A stretch of DNA of 64,000 nucleotides. It comes from Isoetes taiwanensis (lineage: Eukaryota > Streptophyta > Lycopodiopsida > Isoetales > Isoetaceae). Location: contig JAJEKV010000050.1 in the NCBI GenBank assembly GCA_021234155.1, forward strand, positions 4,950,550 through 5,014,549. The letters run 5' to 3'. The translations under genes were made by a program, and so were the position numbers. This document shows, piece by piece, positions 9,428-20,836 of the stretch. Under the pieces are notes generated by a model, which ran no database searches, was not told the DNA's origin, and saw only the letters and a program-made list of their open reading frames with translations. The stretch's first letter is position 1; the number at the start of each line of letters is the position of its first letter.

Positions 9428-9844
9428 TATAATCTCAAATATACCATTGAGAAATAATAATGTCTACCATTGAAACTTCGGTTAAATGAAGTGTAATAAC
9501 CTATTCACATTATTAGATATGTTCGAGAGCTCCAAGCATAGCTTGATACAAAGCTTATCATCAATCACCAACCGAATACCATTAAGTGATCTTAGATTTA
9601 TAGCAAAGCCCGACCGCCGTGCCCGGCGCTCCTACGCTGGCCAAAGATCATCTCGGGTCAGCCTCTGTCAGATGTCTTCTAATTGAATTTGGATGGCTCC
9701 TAAAACCTTACGCTTGGTCAGCCCTAATATCATATAAATGATATATCAATATTTCAATGTTTCAATGGTTCACTGGTACCTTCAATATTGTCTTCTTCAA
9801 CTATTGTTTATCCCATATATATTTAGCATGACCTAATTTCATCA
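9350..9844 (-). repeat. 5' LTR of the Copia element
   Basis: 495 bp, matching 4118-4615. On the element strand it begins TGATGAAATTAGG and ends TTTCA. The first 119 bp on that strand (plus 9726-9844) are identical to the other LTR, while the rest differs by many small indels and a poorly alignable patch near 9605-9675. An AAATATATATGGG stretch near the element-strand start is TATA-like, but the transcription start is unknown. Confidence 0.9.
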
Positions 9845-9849
9845 ATAGT

Positions 9850-10329
9850 AATCCTTCTCTATAATAAAAGAATGGCCGCTATGTGATGATTTAATGATGG
9901 AAAAGAAAGCAAAACCAAGTTGAATCTTCTGTTAGTGAGGACAAACATTGGGATGTTATTGTTTGATGAATTGTACGCAATCTTGTAAATCGAATCTCAA
10001 TCCATATGGTTGCACGGTGATAATTTCCTATTTATTGCATATGTAATGGCATCACACTGGTATAAAAGAGTTTCATAGTTGATCTCATAGTTCCTAGTCC
10101 ATGAAGATGCATTATTAGGTGCTTCATTTTTGACATCTTTGTTGAACTTCAACCTGTGCTCGAGATATAGTTAGGCTTCTTGTAGTTTCCAAGAGTTGTA
10201 TAAAACGATAAAGAGCGCAACAAACGTGTTTCAACTTGATGGTCAAGTATACATAGCACCTTGTAAGTTGGCTTCTCCTTTATGATTGGCTTGGCAATGA
10301 ACATCGTGCTATCATGTATGTCCAGAATT
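9850..10329. other. No recognisable gene
   Basis: AT-rich DNA to the right of the Copia insertion. No motif is seen on either strand. Confidence 0.5.
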
Positions 10330-10428
10330 GTTAATACTTATTGTTGTAAATCATTGGTCACAACAATAATAAACATTGGCCAATTGGTCTCCGTGGACGC
10401 TAAAAAACCTATTCTATTCTATTCTATT
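10330..10428 (+). mobile_element. LINE 3'-end remnant with (ATTCT)n tail
   Basis: Only the last 100 bp or so of a LINE. GGCCAATTGGTCTCCGTGG followed by a short A-rich run and three ATTCT units plus ATT (10411-10428) aligns with the same region of the 26.3-27.8 kb LINE (GGCCAATTGATCCTCAGAG, then the A-rich run and ATTCT units). LINEs commonly insert as 5'-truncated copies, which explains the short length. How far it extends upstream of about 10330 is uncertain. Confidence 0.6.
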
Positions 10429-10460
10429 AAAAAGACAGTGCAATACTTCCCATTTTTTAA

Positions 10461-10988
10461 GGTGGGCATTCTTAAGATGAGCTTGCCATAGAGACATTTT
10501 TGTTCAAACGTGATTAAGCTTCTTGGATTTGAGGAATCCTGAGATCTGCATGGCGAATAAACATGACCCACAAAAAGGGCATCAAAGGGATAGTGGTAAT
10601 AGTGCCTCTTTTCCATATATCCAAAAGCTTGGTTACGCCGGTACTTGAACTGAAGTTTATAGATTTTTTTTATTATTTTCTAATAAATGAAACTCTTAGG
10701 TTGGCATTCTTAAGATGAGGTTGCCATAGAAACATTTTTATTCAAACGTACAAAAGCAAGTTGGAAACGTGATTAAGCTTCTTGGATTTGAGAATTCCAA
10801 GTTGGAAACGTGATCAAGCTTCCTGACTTTGAGAATTCCTGAGATCTGCATGACAAAAAACATGATCTACAGCAAGGGCATCAAAGGGATAGTGGTAATA
10901 GTGCCTCTTTTCAAAAAGCTCCATTACGCTAGTACTTGAACCGAAGTTTACAGATATTTTGATTATTTTCTAATAAATGAAACTCCCA
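10461..10988. repeat. Diverged tandem duplication of about 0.24 kb
   Basis: 10461-10698 and 10702-10988 are two copies. Shared landmarks are GGCATTCTTAAGATGAG, GGGATAGTGGTAATAGTGCC and TTTTCTAATAAATGAAACTC. The second copy is longer because it contains a further 41-bp duplication (10757-10797 and 10798-10838, unit starting CAAGTTGGAAACGTGAT). No coding content is recognised. Confidence 0.85.
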
Positions 10989-12264
10989 GAATTATCCCTA
11001 TAATTATTGTGTGAGGCATAAGTCCCTTGCCAACCAGAAAGGTTGACCATTCCTAGCATGGTCTGATGGCACTTTTGCACTAAAACATATCCTCAAGTCT
11101 GCATTCTTTAAGATTCCTTTGCTTACGAATGAGGATGTCTTTTGCTTACGAATCATATCCTCCTCACTTACAAGGATGCCTTTTGCTCTGAACCACCATA
11201 AAAAAGTTTTTCTTCGATAGATAGATGTCATTACACCCTTGGACAAAATTTTGCTAAAGGGCAAACATTGATTCAGAAACATTCTCTTGAAGTTTCTGAA
11301 TGAGCTATAAAGGTTGCGATAATGATCCCATAGAGGAACTTATACGCCACGTTGAATTCCTCAAGTGCTCTCATATTTGAGACGACCTCAGGCAATGGAC
11401 TGCTCAATTTGTTATGACTACGTCACTATGTAGGATAAAGCCTGTCAAACAGAAGCACTGCTTTATGCAAACTTTGTATAAACAAACTTTAAATGCACAT
11501 TGTTGGAGTTGAAGATAATTATCATATATGTTATGGGGCCTTTGCACAAGTTCACAGAGTTAAGATTGTGAAGTGTTCTAGGTCAAATTGCAATGGTATA
11601 TGGCTTAGAAATTATATACCCTAAGGTTCTATCATTCAAGCTATTTTTACAGGTTATTCATTATTCCAATGGTTCAAAATATCGAAGTTCTTGTAGTAAG
11701 CCTGTGGGATATTCAGCATATGGAAATAAAAGCAAAAGCAGGCCCGTCGACGCGAGATCAGCCATTTGCTAAGCCGTACATATGAAATGTTAGCATTAAG
11801 AAGATTGCATTGAAGCGTGATGGTAGCGAGGAAATTGTTCAGTGCATTAAAGAAAGGTATGGAGGTAAAACAGTTAAAATCTCCAATAGCAAGTGGCATC
11901 TTCATTGTCCGAGGAAAGAAGAAGAAGCACAGTAATTCTAAGCGACCACTTATCGTTGATGTCGAAGAAATGATCACGGTCGGTCAGAAACTTCAAAGTG
12001 GAGACAAATTGGCTTATCTATTATCCACTGAAACCATCAATAGCTTTTTCTTAGACGTAATGCTACATTTCTTAAGGTTTTATGGGAAGTTGCTTTCGAT
12101 GAAGTCGATAAATTGGTTCGTGATTTATTAGAGGTTAAAAATCCCGAACCATTGTGAAAGGCAATAATATATTCATTTTTCGGTTTTTGAGTAGTAAAAC
12201 ACTTAAGCAAAGTCATTGATTGAATCAAGCTTTATATTGAACTATTGATATTCTAACATTTGAT
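10989..12264. other. No recognisable gene
   Basis: Open frames such as 11817-12131 (plus, 104 codons, basic patch VRGKKKKHSNSK) and 11654-11977 (minus) overlap each other and show no known domain. A small hairpin (TTCAGAAAC, then GTTTCTGAA) lies near 11274-11302. The sequence may include the damaged 5' end of the Copia remnant that follows, but no LTR could be matched to anything after 16.4 kb. Confidence 0.45.
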
Positions 12265-13957
12265 ATCGAGGCAGTATGGCTAGTAGATTTAGACAAATTT
12301 ACTAACCGCGATGAGGAATCTACAAAGGGGGCTTTGGGTTTCAAGTATGGAAGGATGTTGTTAAGCATATCTTGGAAGTAGAAGAATTATGGGATCTAGT
12401 TGATCAAATGAAGGGTTCATGCACAAGCTAGTCGCAGGTCGATGTGGTAGTGGTGGCTTCTCATTCATATGTTGTGCTGCAAGATCCGAGGCTCATAGGC
12501 ACAAATCTAGTGGAACTTCTATCAGCGTGGCGATTGGGCGAGGAGATCCATTTATGCGAGAACAAAGGAGGCCCAAAGGGATTATCACTTGCAAGGTTGA
12601 GATCCCACTATTAGACTGAAATTAAGAAACATGAGTCCTAGAGATGTGAAAGTTAAGTACTTAAACATTATGAAGAAAAAAGCTTCGTTTCAAATAGATG
12701 CAGCTAGAAATGGCCGAGAAATCTTAAATTGAGGAAGATAAAGATGTCTCTGAATTTTCAATACATTTGACAATATAGTGGGTGATCTTGAGTGGTCTTT
12801 GAGTAAATCATTTGAAGATATCCAAGTGCTTTACTGATTTCACAGATCTATAGGAGAGAAAATGAACAACTTGCTATGTTTATTAGAAACATGGCCGGAA
12901 AACCATAGAAGAAGCGGAAATATTTTAAGAGCAGTGAGCAAAAGAAATGCTCAAGGGAGAAGATCTTTTACTTGACACCCGAGACGTGTTTGCTGGAAAA
13001 AGGAAAAATGAAAAAGGGACATGCTTTTCAGCATCCAGAATGGGAGCCATTACAAAATTGTCCCCAAACTAAATAAAGGAATTCAATTGTTATAGCGGGA
13101 GAAAGGGCATATAGTACCAAAATGTCCAACCCCAAGAGTTATAACAAGACAGGAGCGGAAATTCTAACAAAGGAGGAGAAAAACAAATCTAGCGAAGTCG
13201 GTGGGAAAAAACGGCGGAACACTTATGTGACAAAAGGAATTTGAAAAGGAAGAATCGAAGATGAAGATGGGTAGTTGCATTAGCTATTCTTGATAAGAAT
13301 GAAGCTAATCACAAGTCCTATGTACTTGTAGTTGATAGTGGAAGCTCAAAGATCGATAGTTCAAACCACTAATTTGCTCAAGAACTTTGGGAGGCACATA
13401 TTCAAAAATATCAAGTAGAAAATGGAGAACTTTTAACAAATTGAAGGGAAAGGACTCTTGCAATTAATAGAAAGGACAAGTGATGGACATTGAAAATGTA
13501 TTGTGTGTTCAAAACATTATCAAAAATCTTATATCGGTCCGACCCCGGCTAGTAGATCTAAGCTTCTATGAATCACCTTTGATTCAAAAGCATGTACGAT
13601 TTGATTTTCTTGGAAATGAATTGAAATTCTAGCCGCTAGCGATGTTGGGAATTTTATTCAAAATGGATAATGTGCAATGTGACAATATTAATGACACATG
13701 CTTGAAGCTCGAAAACTTGGCACAATAGGCACATACTCATTCGCGGCAACATAGAAAACTTTATGATAAAGAAGGGATGGTTGGAGTGCAATCGGAAATT
13801 TACATGTGAAGGATGTCTACTTGGGAAATTAAATAGATTGCCTTTTCTCAAAAGCAAAAAGAGCAAAATGGTCTCTTGGATTTAATTCACCTGGAGACCT
13901 ATGTGGATAGCCAATGAATATTAGGGGAAGAACCAATAGAAATACTTTATATCTTTT

Positions 13958-14272
13958 ATGGAGGAGATGACTCTGGCGAGGTTTTGCAAAGTTCTTGCCT
14001 ATAAAAAGAAATCTCAAGCGTTGATTGCTTTCAAACAATATGTAAATGAGGTTGAAGAAGCTGTGAGAGAAAGTAAAATATTAAATTCGATGGGGGAATA
14101 TCTCTCAACCACATTTAAATTATATTGTGTTGCTAATGGCGTCAAAAGGCAAATGACATGCAGGTACAGCCCTCAACAAAATGGAGTAGTTGAACGAAAA
14201 AATAGAACAATAATGGATGCTATAAGATCCATGACCAAACACTCTAGTCTGCCAACCTATCTTTGGGAATAA
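13958..14272 (+). pseudogene. Copia integrase core fragment (second element)
   Basis: A 104-codon frame. Residues 8-36 correspond to the integrase segment between the first and second catalytic aspartates (RFCKVLAYKKKSQALIAFKQ). ILNSMGEYLS occupies the place of the SDxGGEY motif, so the second catalytic Asp has been lost. CRYSPQQNGVVERKNRT retains the catalytic glutamate, and LPTYLWE is the usual C-terminal landmark before the frame stops at a TAA where relatives continue with AL. It belongs to the 12.3-16.4 kb element and is clearly inactive. Confidence 0.85.
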
Positions 14273-14380
14273 GCTCTAAAAGCTGCTATACTCATTCAAA
14301 ACAAACTTCCTACAGCAAGCCTAAAAGGTAATGTTCCTAAACTCTTATGGATAAATTCTAAGAACAAAGTTGATTTTAGC

Positions 14381-14755
14381 ATGCTTAAAACATATGGATG
14401 TTTAGCTTATGTACATGTTCCTATTGAACTAAGGAAGAAATTGGATGATAAAGCTCAAGTTGGCTACTTAGTAGGCTATGACAGTGAGTCCAAAAGATAC
14501 AGAATATTTATTCCAGACACTAGATCAATAGTAATAAGCAGGGATGTGCTATTTAAGGAAGAAGTGGTGTACAGAGACATGAATACTTGCAAAACAGAAT
14601 CATCAAAGAAAAGGGAAGAAATAGTGAAAAGGATACCACGGATAAGTGACTATGACAGCGATGAGGAACAAAATGATGGCTTAAAAGCGGGCACAACACG
14701 GCGAGGTCTAGTGAGGCAACCATTGAGATGCCTGCCCCGAAGGTCATGCTCCTAG
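14381..14755 (+). pseudogene. Copia integrase C-terminal region (second element)
   Basis: A 124-codon frame with LKTYGCLAYVHVP, ELRKKLDDKAQVGYLVGYD and RSIVISRDVLFKEEVVYRD, the standard region between integrase and RT in plant Copia polyproteins. After that it becomes acidic (DYDSDEEQN) as expected for the linker, then loses phase. The ATG is internal, so no true start is implied. Confidence 0.85.
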
Positions 14756-14925
14756 AAAGAGAAAGTCCCAAAAGCGAGGAGGAACTTTGGAGCTGGATTG
14801 ACATTAACACATATAGCCAAAGTCGTGAGGGAAAAAGAAAAGATTGGATAAAATAGAAAAAGAGACAACTGAGGAAGAAGTAGAACAAGTCATGGCTAAA
14901 TTGGAAGATACAATGACTCCTCAAA

Positions 14926-15660
14926 CATTTGAAGATGTGTTGAAATCTGAAGAAAAAGAAAAATGGCTGAATGCAATGGAGGAGGAATAAAATTCCTTCA
15001 AAACCACTGAAACTTATGAAATTGGAGATCTTCCAGATGGAAAAGTTGCCATTGGAAGCAAATGGATATTTAAAATTAAAACATGTGCTGATGGCAGTAA
15101 AAAATTTAAAGCAAGACTAGTGGCAAAAGGTTTTACTCAAAGGAAAGTAGAGATTATGATGAAACTTACTCTCCAATAGTCAAACTTACAAGTATAAGAC
15201 TATTATTGGCCTTGGGAACAGCTTGGAACCTAGAATTACATCATATGGATGTCAAAACTGCCTTTTTGAATGCCAAGCAGGAAGACATCTACATGAAACC
15301 ACACACGGTACTAAAATGAAAGTATTAACAAAATATAGGAAATTTGAAATGTGTTGTTTATGGCCTCAAACAAGCACCCAGAGAATGGTATTTTTGCATA
15401 AACAATTTTCTTAGAGAACAAAAATTTGAGAAGCTCATAAATGATGGGAACTTGTATATCTTTAAGGATGACACAAAATTCTGCATTATAGCCCTTTATG
15501 TAGATGATTGCATTATGGCTGCAAATTGCCTTGATGTACTTAACCACTGCAAAGAAACCTTGAAGAAACGCTTTCATATATGGCGGATCTTGGAAATTAC
15601 AAAATTCTTAGGTATAGAATTGGCAAAGGCGAGAACAAGCAAGAGTTATGCCTAAAAGCG
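14926..15660 (+). pseudogene. Copia reverse transcriptase fragments (second element)
   Basis: RT in at least three frames. KEKWLNAMEEE, then a stop, KTTETYEIGDLPDGK, GSKWIFKIKT and KARLVAKGFTQRK lie before 15150. After a frameshift come the HHMDV-type segment near 15240 and then VYGLKQAPREWY near 15350. ALYVDDCIMAANC has the catalytic YVDD box at 15497-15508, followed by LEITKFLGIEL. The usual order is kept, so this is one RT gene broken by small indels, not scrambled. RNase H scraps continue to about 16420 (LGGGVISW-like and ERTKNIELN-like pieces). No function is expected. Confidence 0.85.
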
Positions 15661-16430
15661 AGGCAAGCATATTGAAAATATGCTAGCAAGATTTAATTTA
15701 TCTAATGCCAGCATAGTCAAAATACCTATGGTTTACGGGCATAACCCAGTAGCGACATTGAGATGAATGAGTCAGGAAATAAAGGTGGAAAGTATGCCAT
15801 CACAGGCACTCATTGAAGTTTGTCTACTATATTTATCAAAATAACACTCATCTGATATAGCTTATCTTGTAAAACATTTTGAGTAGGGAGATGTCACAAT
15901 CTAGCAAGGCACATTGGATAGCGAGGGAAAAAGAATCTTGAAGATATTTAAAGGGAACCAAAAGGTTTTGGAATCAAGTTTAACTGGCATCAAACTTGAA
16001 GATGGAAACACATAGTGATGCAGTTAGGGGAGGACTTATATGAGAAAATCAACCTCACGGATATGTTATTTTTCTAGGAGGTGGAGTTATATCTTGGAGA
16101 GCAAGCAAAGTGCAATAGCAATGTCCTCGAGGTGAGGCAAAATATTCTTTGCCTCTTTAGCTTCTAAGGAGTAGTGTGGCTTAGAAAATTATTAGAAGAG
16201 CTACAGGGTGTATTCAAAGAGAGGCAACAAAGATTTTAGCAGGAGCCGGTCAAGTTGTATGGCCATTGTTAAAAATCGGAGTTGACCATGAAAGGACCAA
16301 GAATATAGAGCTAAACATTCACTTTAAGAGAGGCGTGAGGGGAAATACATCGAGATGGAATACATAAGCACCTCAAATCAAATAGCGGTGTGATTAGTGT
16401 TGACAACTTTAAGATTAGCAAAATTTGGTA

Positions 16431-19400
16431 CGGATATTATCACCAATGATCACATTTTAGCCAAATTTAAATGGACCCGAGCGGTGAGAATTGTTTGATA
16501 ATGTCAAGAAGAATTCAATGTTTGAGATATGTCGACATCTAAGAAGGCAAAAAGTATCATTCGGCATATTGAAAGTGAGGAACTCAAACTGGAGCAAAAT
16601 ATTATGGGTTTGACGAATAAGAAAAGCATCTCTACGCAAAGTCAAAGATCAAATACCCATCCAACTTGGTCCCCTTTCATACCTTGGATTTATCCTCAAA
16701 TTTCCTGTAGCAATCAATGCCATTTGCAACAAATATTACTGGATGATACTGCGGGCATTGAGGAATAAGAAAAACATAGTGGAAAGTTCCATGATACCAT
16801 AGCATAAGTGAAGTCTGTATTTCCCTCTCTAACAATTAAGATTGATTACGAGAGCGGTAATGCCTAATGCGAGAACAAAGCATGCCTATTGAGAAAATTA
16901 AAGGCGGTAATCATTGTTTGTGACCTTTACACATTCCATTCTAAGCAACCAAGAAATTGCAAAAGTTACCTTCCGTCGAAAATGAATAATCACGGCTCTT
17001 AAAGCACTCCAATTCAATTCGACATAGACTAAGGAAAACTGCGGCGAGAGGCTGCCAATGGAATTAGCAATGCAAGAATCACCATGCTTGCAAAGAATGC
17101 CTACGGGATGGGTGATAAATCTTGGGGTGAATTCCTGCTCTTGTGTTGGGTTTGAATCATGAAGCGCTTCTGCGTCACTTTCTCTAAGGAAGATGCAGCC
17201 GGCTCCTAACGAGCCATAGCCACAAGGAAGAATGCAAAACTGTTGAGGTTGAATGGCAAACTTTGGCCACCCTCAATCGTGCCTTTCCGACACTTTCAAT
17301 AGTAGCATCACACTCCCCTTGGTTTTAAATGTTATACATGGCGTACTTGTGGTTTTCGCGTGTGGCATGCCGCGTGTGAATAGGGCCTTCAAGAGGACAG
17401 AGGGACACGGAACAATCTCGACCATCGATCAGGGCGGAGGGACATTGGGATGATCTCGGTCGTCGATCCGGAGTCGGTAGAACCGGACCTGCGTTTTTAT
17501 AATATAGGATATCTTACATTGCGGCAAAAGTTACGATTATCCCTACTTGACAATGGCAAGACAATGGGAATATGGGTAAAAGGGAAGTTACCCCAATCAT
17601 GCAATGCGTATCTAGTAAAAAGCTTTTTAATTAAAGGCATTAAGAGAGAGCAAGTAGCATATATCTTCAGCTTCGGAAATTGGCCGGGCAAGGGATTAAT
17701 TCGGCTTCTTCATTTGTAAGCCCAGCAAGGGGCAGCTTGAAGAGTGTGTGGAGATGCCTCCGTGGAAGTGCCTGCAGGAGCCGCGGTACAATCACCAGGC
17801 TTCTCCACTCTCCTCATGACTTTTCGCCGAATATGCTCCATCCCAACCAGAGTGGATGTTATGCATTGCTTGCAAGATGCTTTGAGCTTCACGGACTTGC
17901 ATGAAATTTCTTAGTCTTCTTTATCGAGGGGTGTGCATGGCGTGCATTCCACGGTAACCTTATCCCAAAGGCGGGCAAAGGTGTGGCGTGGTGGGATCAC
18001 GTGCCGAGCGGTATCTCTTCAGGCGCGGGATTGGCAACGGGCCCGGTCGTGATGCAGGCGAGTCTTTTTCTTTGGTGTCGGATCGTGCACGAGAACCACC
18101 GGAGCAAGGAGAGTCTATGATTAACAGTGCGGTGCCATTAGTCCAAAGCGAAGAAAGAATGATGAAATCAAATTACAATAGAGAACATTCGACCCATATA
18201 GCATCCAATCAGCATAGAAGTAGTCTTTCATTCGCGAGTCGAGAAAGGCCCGGAAAGAATCAAAGTACAACCATTCCCATTAGAATTAATGCTTGCATCC
18301 AATCACACATGGAAGCATACAAATGGTTAGATCAGCAGACAAGCGGTGCCTTTCATTCGCTTAGTCAGTAGAAAGACTGTAGCCAGCCATTGTCATAATA
18401 GATTATGGGCATCGAGTCCACACAAACAAACATACAAATGGTTTCATCAAGGGACAAGCATGCCTTTCATTTCATGAGTCGAAGCCGAAAATCAATATAC
18501 ATGTATATTCATTACAAAGAGCATAGTACATTTCAACTTCCGCGTTTCTTTACAATATTCCACACAATTTGACTATCACGGCCGGGGTCCGCTCTTCTTG
18601 ATCGCAAAATATTTATTAGATCCATAGCTTTCATGATTCTTGGCGGCTCTGCGGATCGGGTTCCTTGAGGCTCGGATGGTTAAATAATCACATCGGCCAC
18701 AAGAATGGCAAAGAGGGATTAGCCAAGGCGAGGACAAGTCGAAAGACAGCCACCTATCCGTCTCATATATATTACAGTGCGATAAGTCTTAGCAATGATT
18801 ATTATTTTTCTGCGAGTTATGATAGCACTTGTGGTAGTCATCTATGATCGGCGTGTTGTGTTTGCCAAAGTCGAGAATTGTTCATAAATACAATCCGACC
18901 TTTTCACCATAATATGCTTTCCTTTGTGATGGTGGATGAGAGATCTTACATGCTTTCGACCCTTCCGGCTTCCTTAAACAAACTTGAACTTCAAAGCTGG
19001 AAGGCCGAGAACACCAAGAACATTGACAATATTTTTCTTTACCATACAAGACCAGCATATGGCCATGAATCCCGTTCGGGCACCCATTCAACAATTTCCT
19101 TTGCTCTAGGCCTTGGATACCACGATTTTTATGCTCCGTTTTAGGTAGGTCTGCGAGGTGTTAAGCTTCGAGGGCGTCTTTATCGTGGTATCTGCAACTA
19201 ATACTCCATTGACGTCAAATATTACAAGCTTGGTTGGACCAAATTTGGATCAGTTGGGTTTGGCTACGACCATATTTCGGTTCATCGGGATCCATATCGC
19301 GGGATCATTATTTTTGTCGGCTCGCGCTACGGCTGCGGTGTCTTGCTCTTGATTGTCTTTGGGGAGTGCGGTGTCCTCCTCGCGGCGTGAACGCCACTAG

Positions 19401-20836
19401 ATATTGTCAATGATCGGTCGTTGACTCCCGATCTCCACGAAATGATGAGAGATGTCGGATAGGAAGCAGTTTTTCGACTTCGTAGTCGAGAATGGAAAAA
19501 AGTTAGTCGAAGGTTTCGACTTCGCGAGTAGAAACAAAACAAAGTGAACTCACCTCAATCTCTGGAATTTACAAGAATTTGTTCAGCGACGATACGGTCT
19601 AAACCTTCGACATTCTCTTCTCGATCATGTTTCTCAACCCATCTCGGGGTTTGTCTTAGATCATCGCCGTCCTTCTTTGCTTCCATTTGTCTTCCCTCCT
19701 TTGAAATGCTCATGAAGCGAGATCGAATTATGTTGAATGGTTTCAACCATGTCCTTATTTCCAACCGGTTATAGGTTTCATTCCATAAAAGCATAGCCTG
19801 AGGAAACGAGGCCATTCATGTACCACTTTCATACAATTTGATCTTCCTGCGACCAAAGGCTGGTTATGAAGTGCCCGATAACTCTTGGCGGATAGGAATT
19901 CTATGTATAGGACACATGCACCATCATTCTTTGACTTTGTCCATCGATGGCACATCATCATAAATCTACCGCTTCAAGGGTTCCATCTGCTCTTGAGAAA
20001 TCATGAACTTTGTGTCGAGATAATGATGTTAAGCTAGACCACCGCGTAAAGTCGATCTTGAAACCAAAACCAAAACTATATTGGCAAAGCTTGGTGCCTT
20101 CGGCAAGCCAAAGTCTACACTCATGTTCAAGTTAAGTATATAGGTATGAATCTTGTTAGTGAAGTTAATATCGGTTTGCCCATTGGGAGAGCAATTTGTC
20201 GGTGCGACATGCAAAGACAAGAAGCGAAATATCGAATTCGGTCAATATGCGGTTTAACGTCTTGTACCCAGCTGCTTTCTATGTCAGCTTTGTCATAAAA
20301 GGGGTGGGGTCTTCGATCATATTGATGACAAATAGTGCCGCGAATTCGGTGCGATTCAGTCCGCAAATCCCTTGTGTCCCAATATTTACCCGAAATGGAG
20401 GGAATTTATCATCGATAAATGGGACCACCGAATCAACTTCCTCTTGGAATTGCCATACGTTCGAGGGAAGGGAAAGAGACGTGGGTTTGGTTTAGCATAC
20501 GCTTGTAATATTCATTGGAAGCAACATTCGCGAACTCGTGATGCCTTCTTCAACGCCGCAGCGAATCTCTTTAGGGCGTAGCGCAATCGCTGCGTCCTGC
20601 ATTTTTTGAGCTTCTACTTTTCCTTAGCGAGTTGTTCCATCGAGGATTCCCTGTAGATCAAAGCGTTTCCTTGTCGGTCGGTACGTATCCTTTTTCATAA
20701 ATTGCTGTCGAACAACTTTGGGTCGGCACATGGAAATTCTCATTCTTTGTCCTTCGACTTGCCTCTTGTCCATTGAGCCCTTATCTCGGTCCATTTCCCC
20801 GGACAGCGTCGATTGCTAAGAATGAGGTCATATTGA
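16431..20836. other. Unrecognised, decayed DNA
   Basis: Many short overlapping frames on both strands, none over about 130 codons and none with a motif I know. The longest is 17988-18371 (plus, 127 codons). The sequence is locally richer in CG than the Copia element. A dispersed motif at 17396-17470 also occurs at 2262-2333, and a diverged duplication lies at 18317-18480. Old transposon remains are likely, but I cannot assign a class. Confidence 0.5.
18317..18480. repeat. Diverged short duplication, period about 114 bp
   Basis: CATACAAATGGTTAGATCAG and so on at 18317-18367, then CATACAAATGGTTTCATCAA and so on at 18431-18480. Both end in GCCTTTCATT followed by a short match to AGTC. Identity is moderate. 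Confidence 0.65.

Larger units (their letters stand above)
4113..9849 (-). mobile_element. Complete Ty1/Copia LTR retrotransposon with target-site duplication
   Basis: A full-length element on the minus strand. It is bounded by LTRs at 9350-9844 (5' LTR) and 4118-4615 (3' LTR), with TG/CA ends and the 5-bp duplication ATAGT at 4113-4117 and 9845-9849. A polypurine tract touches the 3' LTR. The internal order is gag, protease, integrase, RT, RNase H, which defines Copia (Gypsy has integrase last). The reading frame is broken by frameshifts in early gag, between protease and integrase, and around 7325-7380, and by a TGA in RT at 6159-6161, so it is non-autonomous as given. No canonical initiator-Met primer-binding site is visible directly inside the 5' LTR; the first internal bases on the element strand do not begin with TGG. 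The exact duplication and paired LTRs make the boundaries secure. Confidence 0.93.
12265..16430 (+). mobile_element. Decayed Ty1/Copia retrotransposon, second element
   Basis: Plus-strand remains in Copia order. Gag N-terminus near 12340-12410 (QVWKDVVKHILEVEELWDLV, broken by indels); a damaged zinc knuckle near 13082-13130 (C-Y-S-G-R-K-G-H then K-C-P); protease near 13316-13345 (VLVVDSGSSK); integrase at 13960-14755; RT at 14926-15660; and RNase H pieces to about 16420. Many stops and frameshifts separate the pieces and no LTR pair was found, so the limits are those of recognisable coding sequence only. It is distinct in sequence from the 4.1-9.8 kb element. Confidence 0.82.

Noticed and set aside
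14553-14924. 123-codon minus-strand frame
   Set aside because: It is the antisense shadow of the plus-strand Copia integrase/RT linker.
16520-16800. 3' LTR of the second Copia element
   Set aside because: A TGTTTGAG sequence follows the RNase H remains, but no matching copy was found before 12.3 kb and no polypurine tract is clear.
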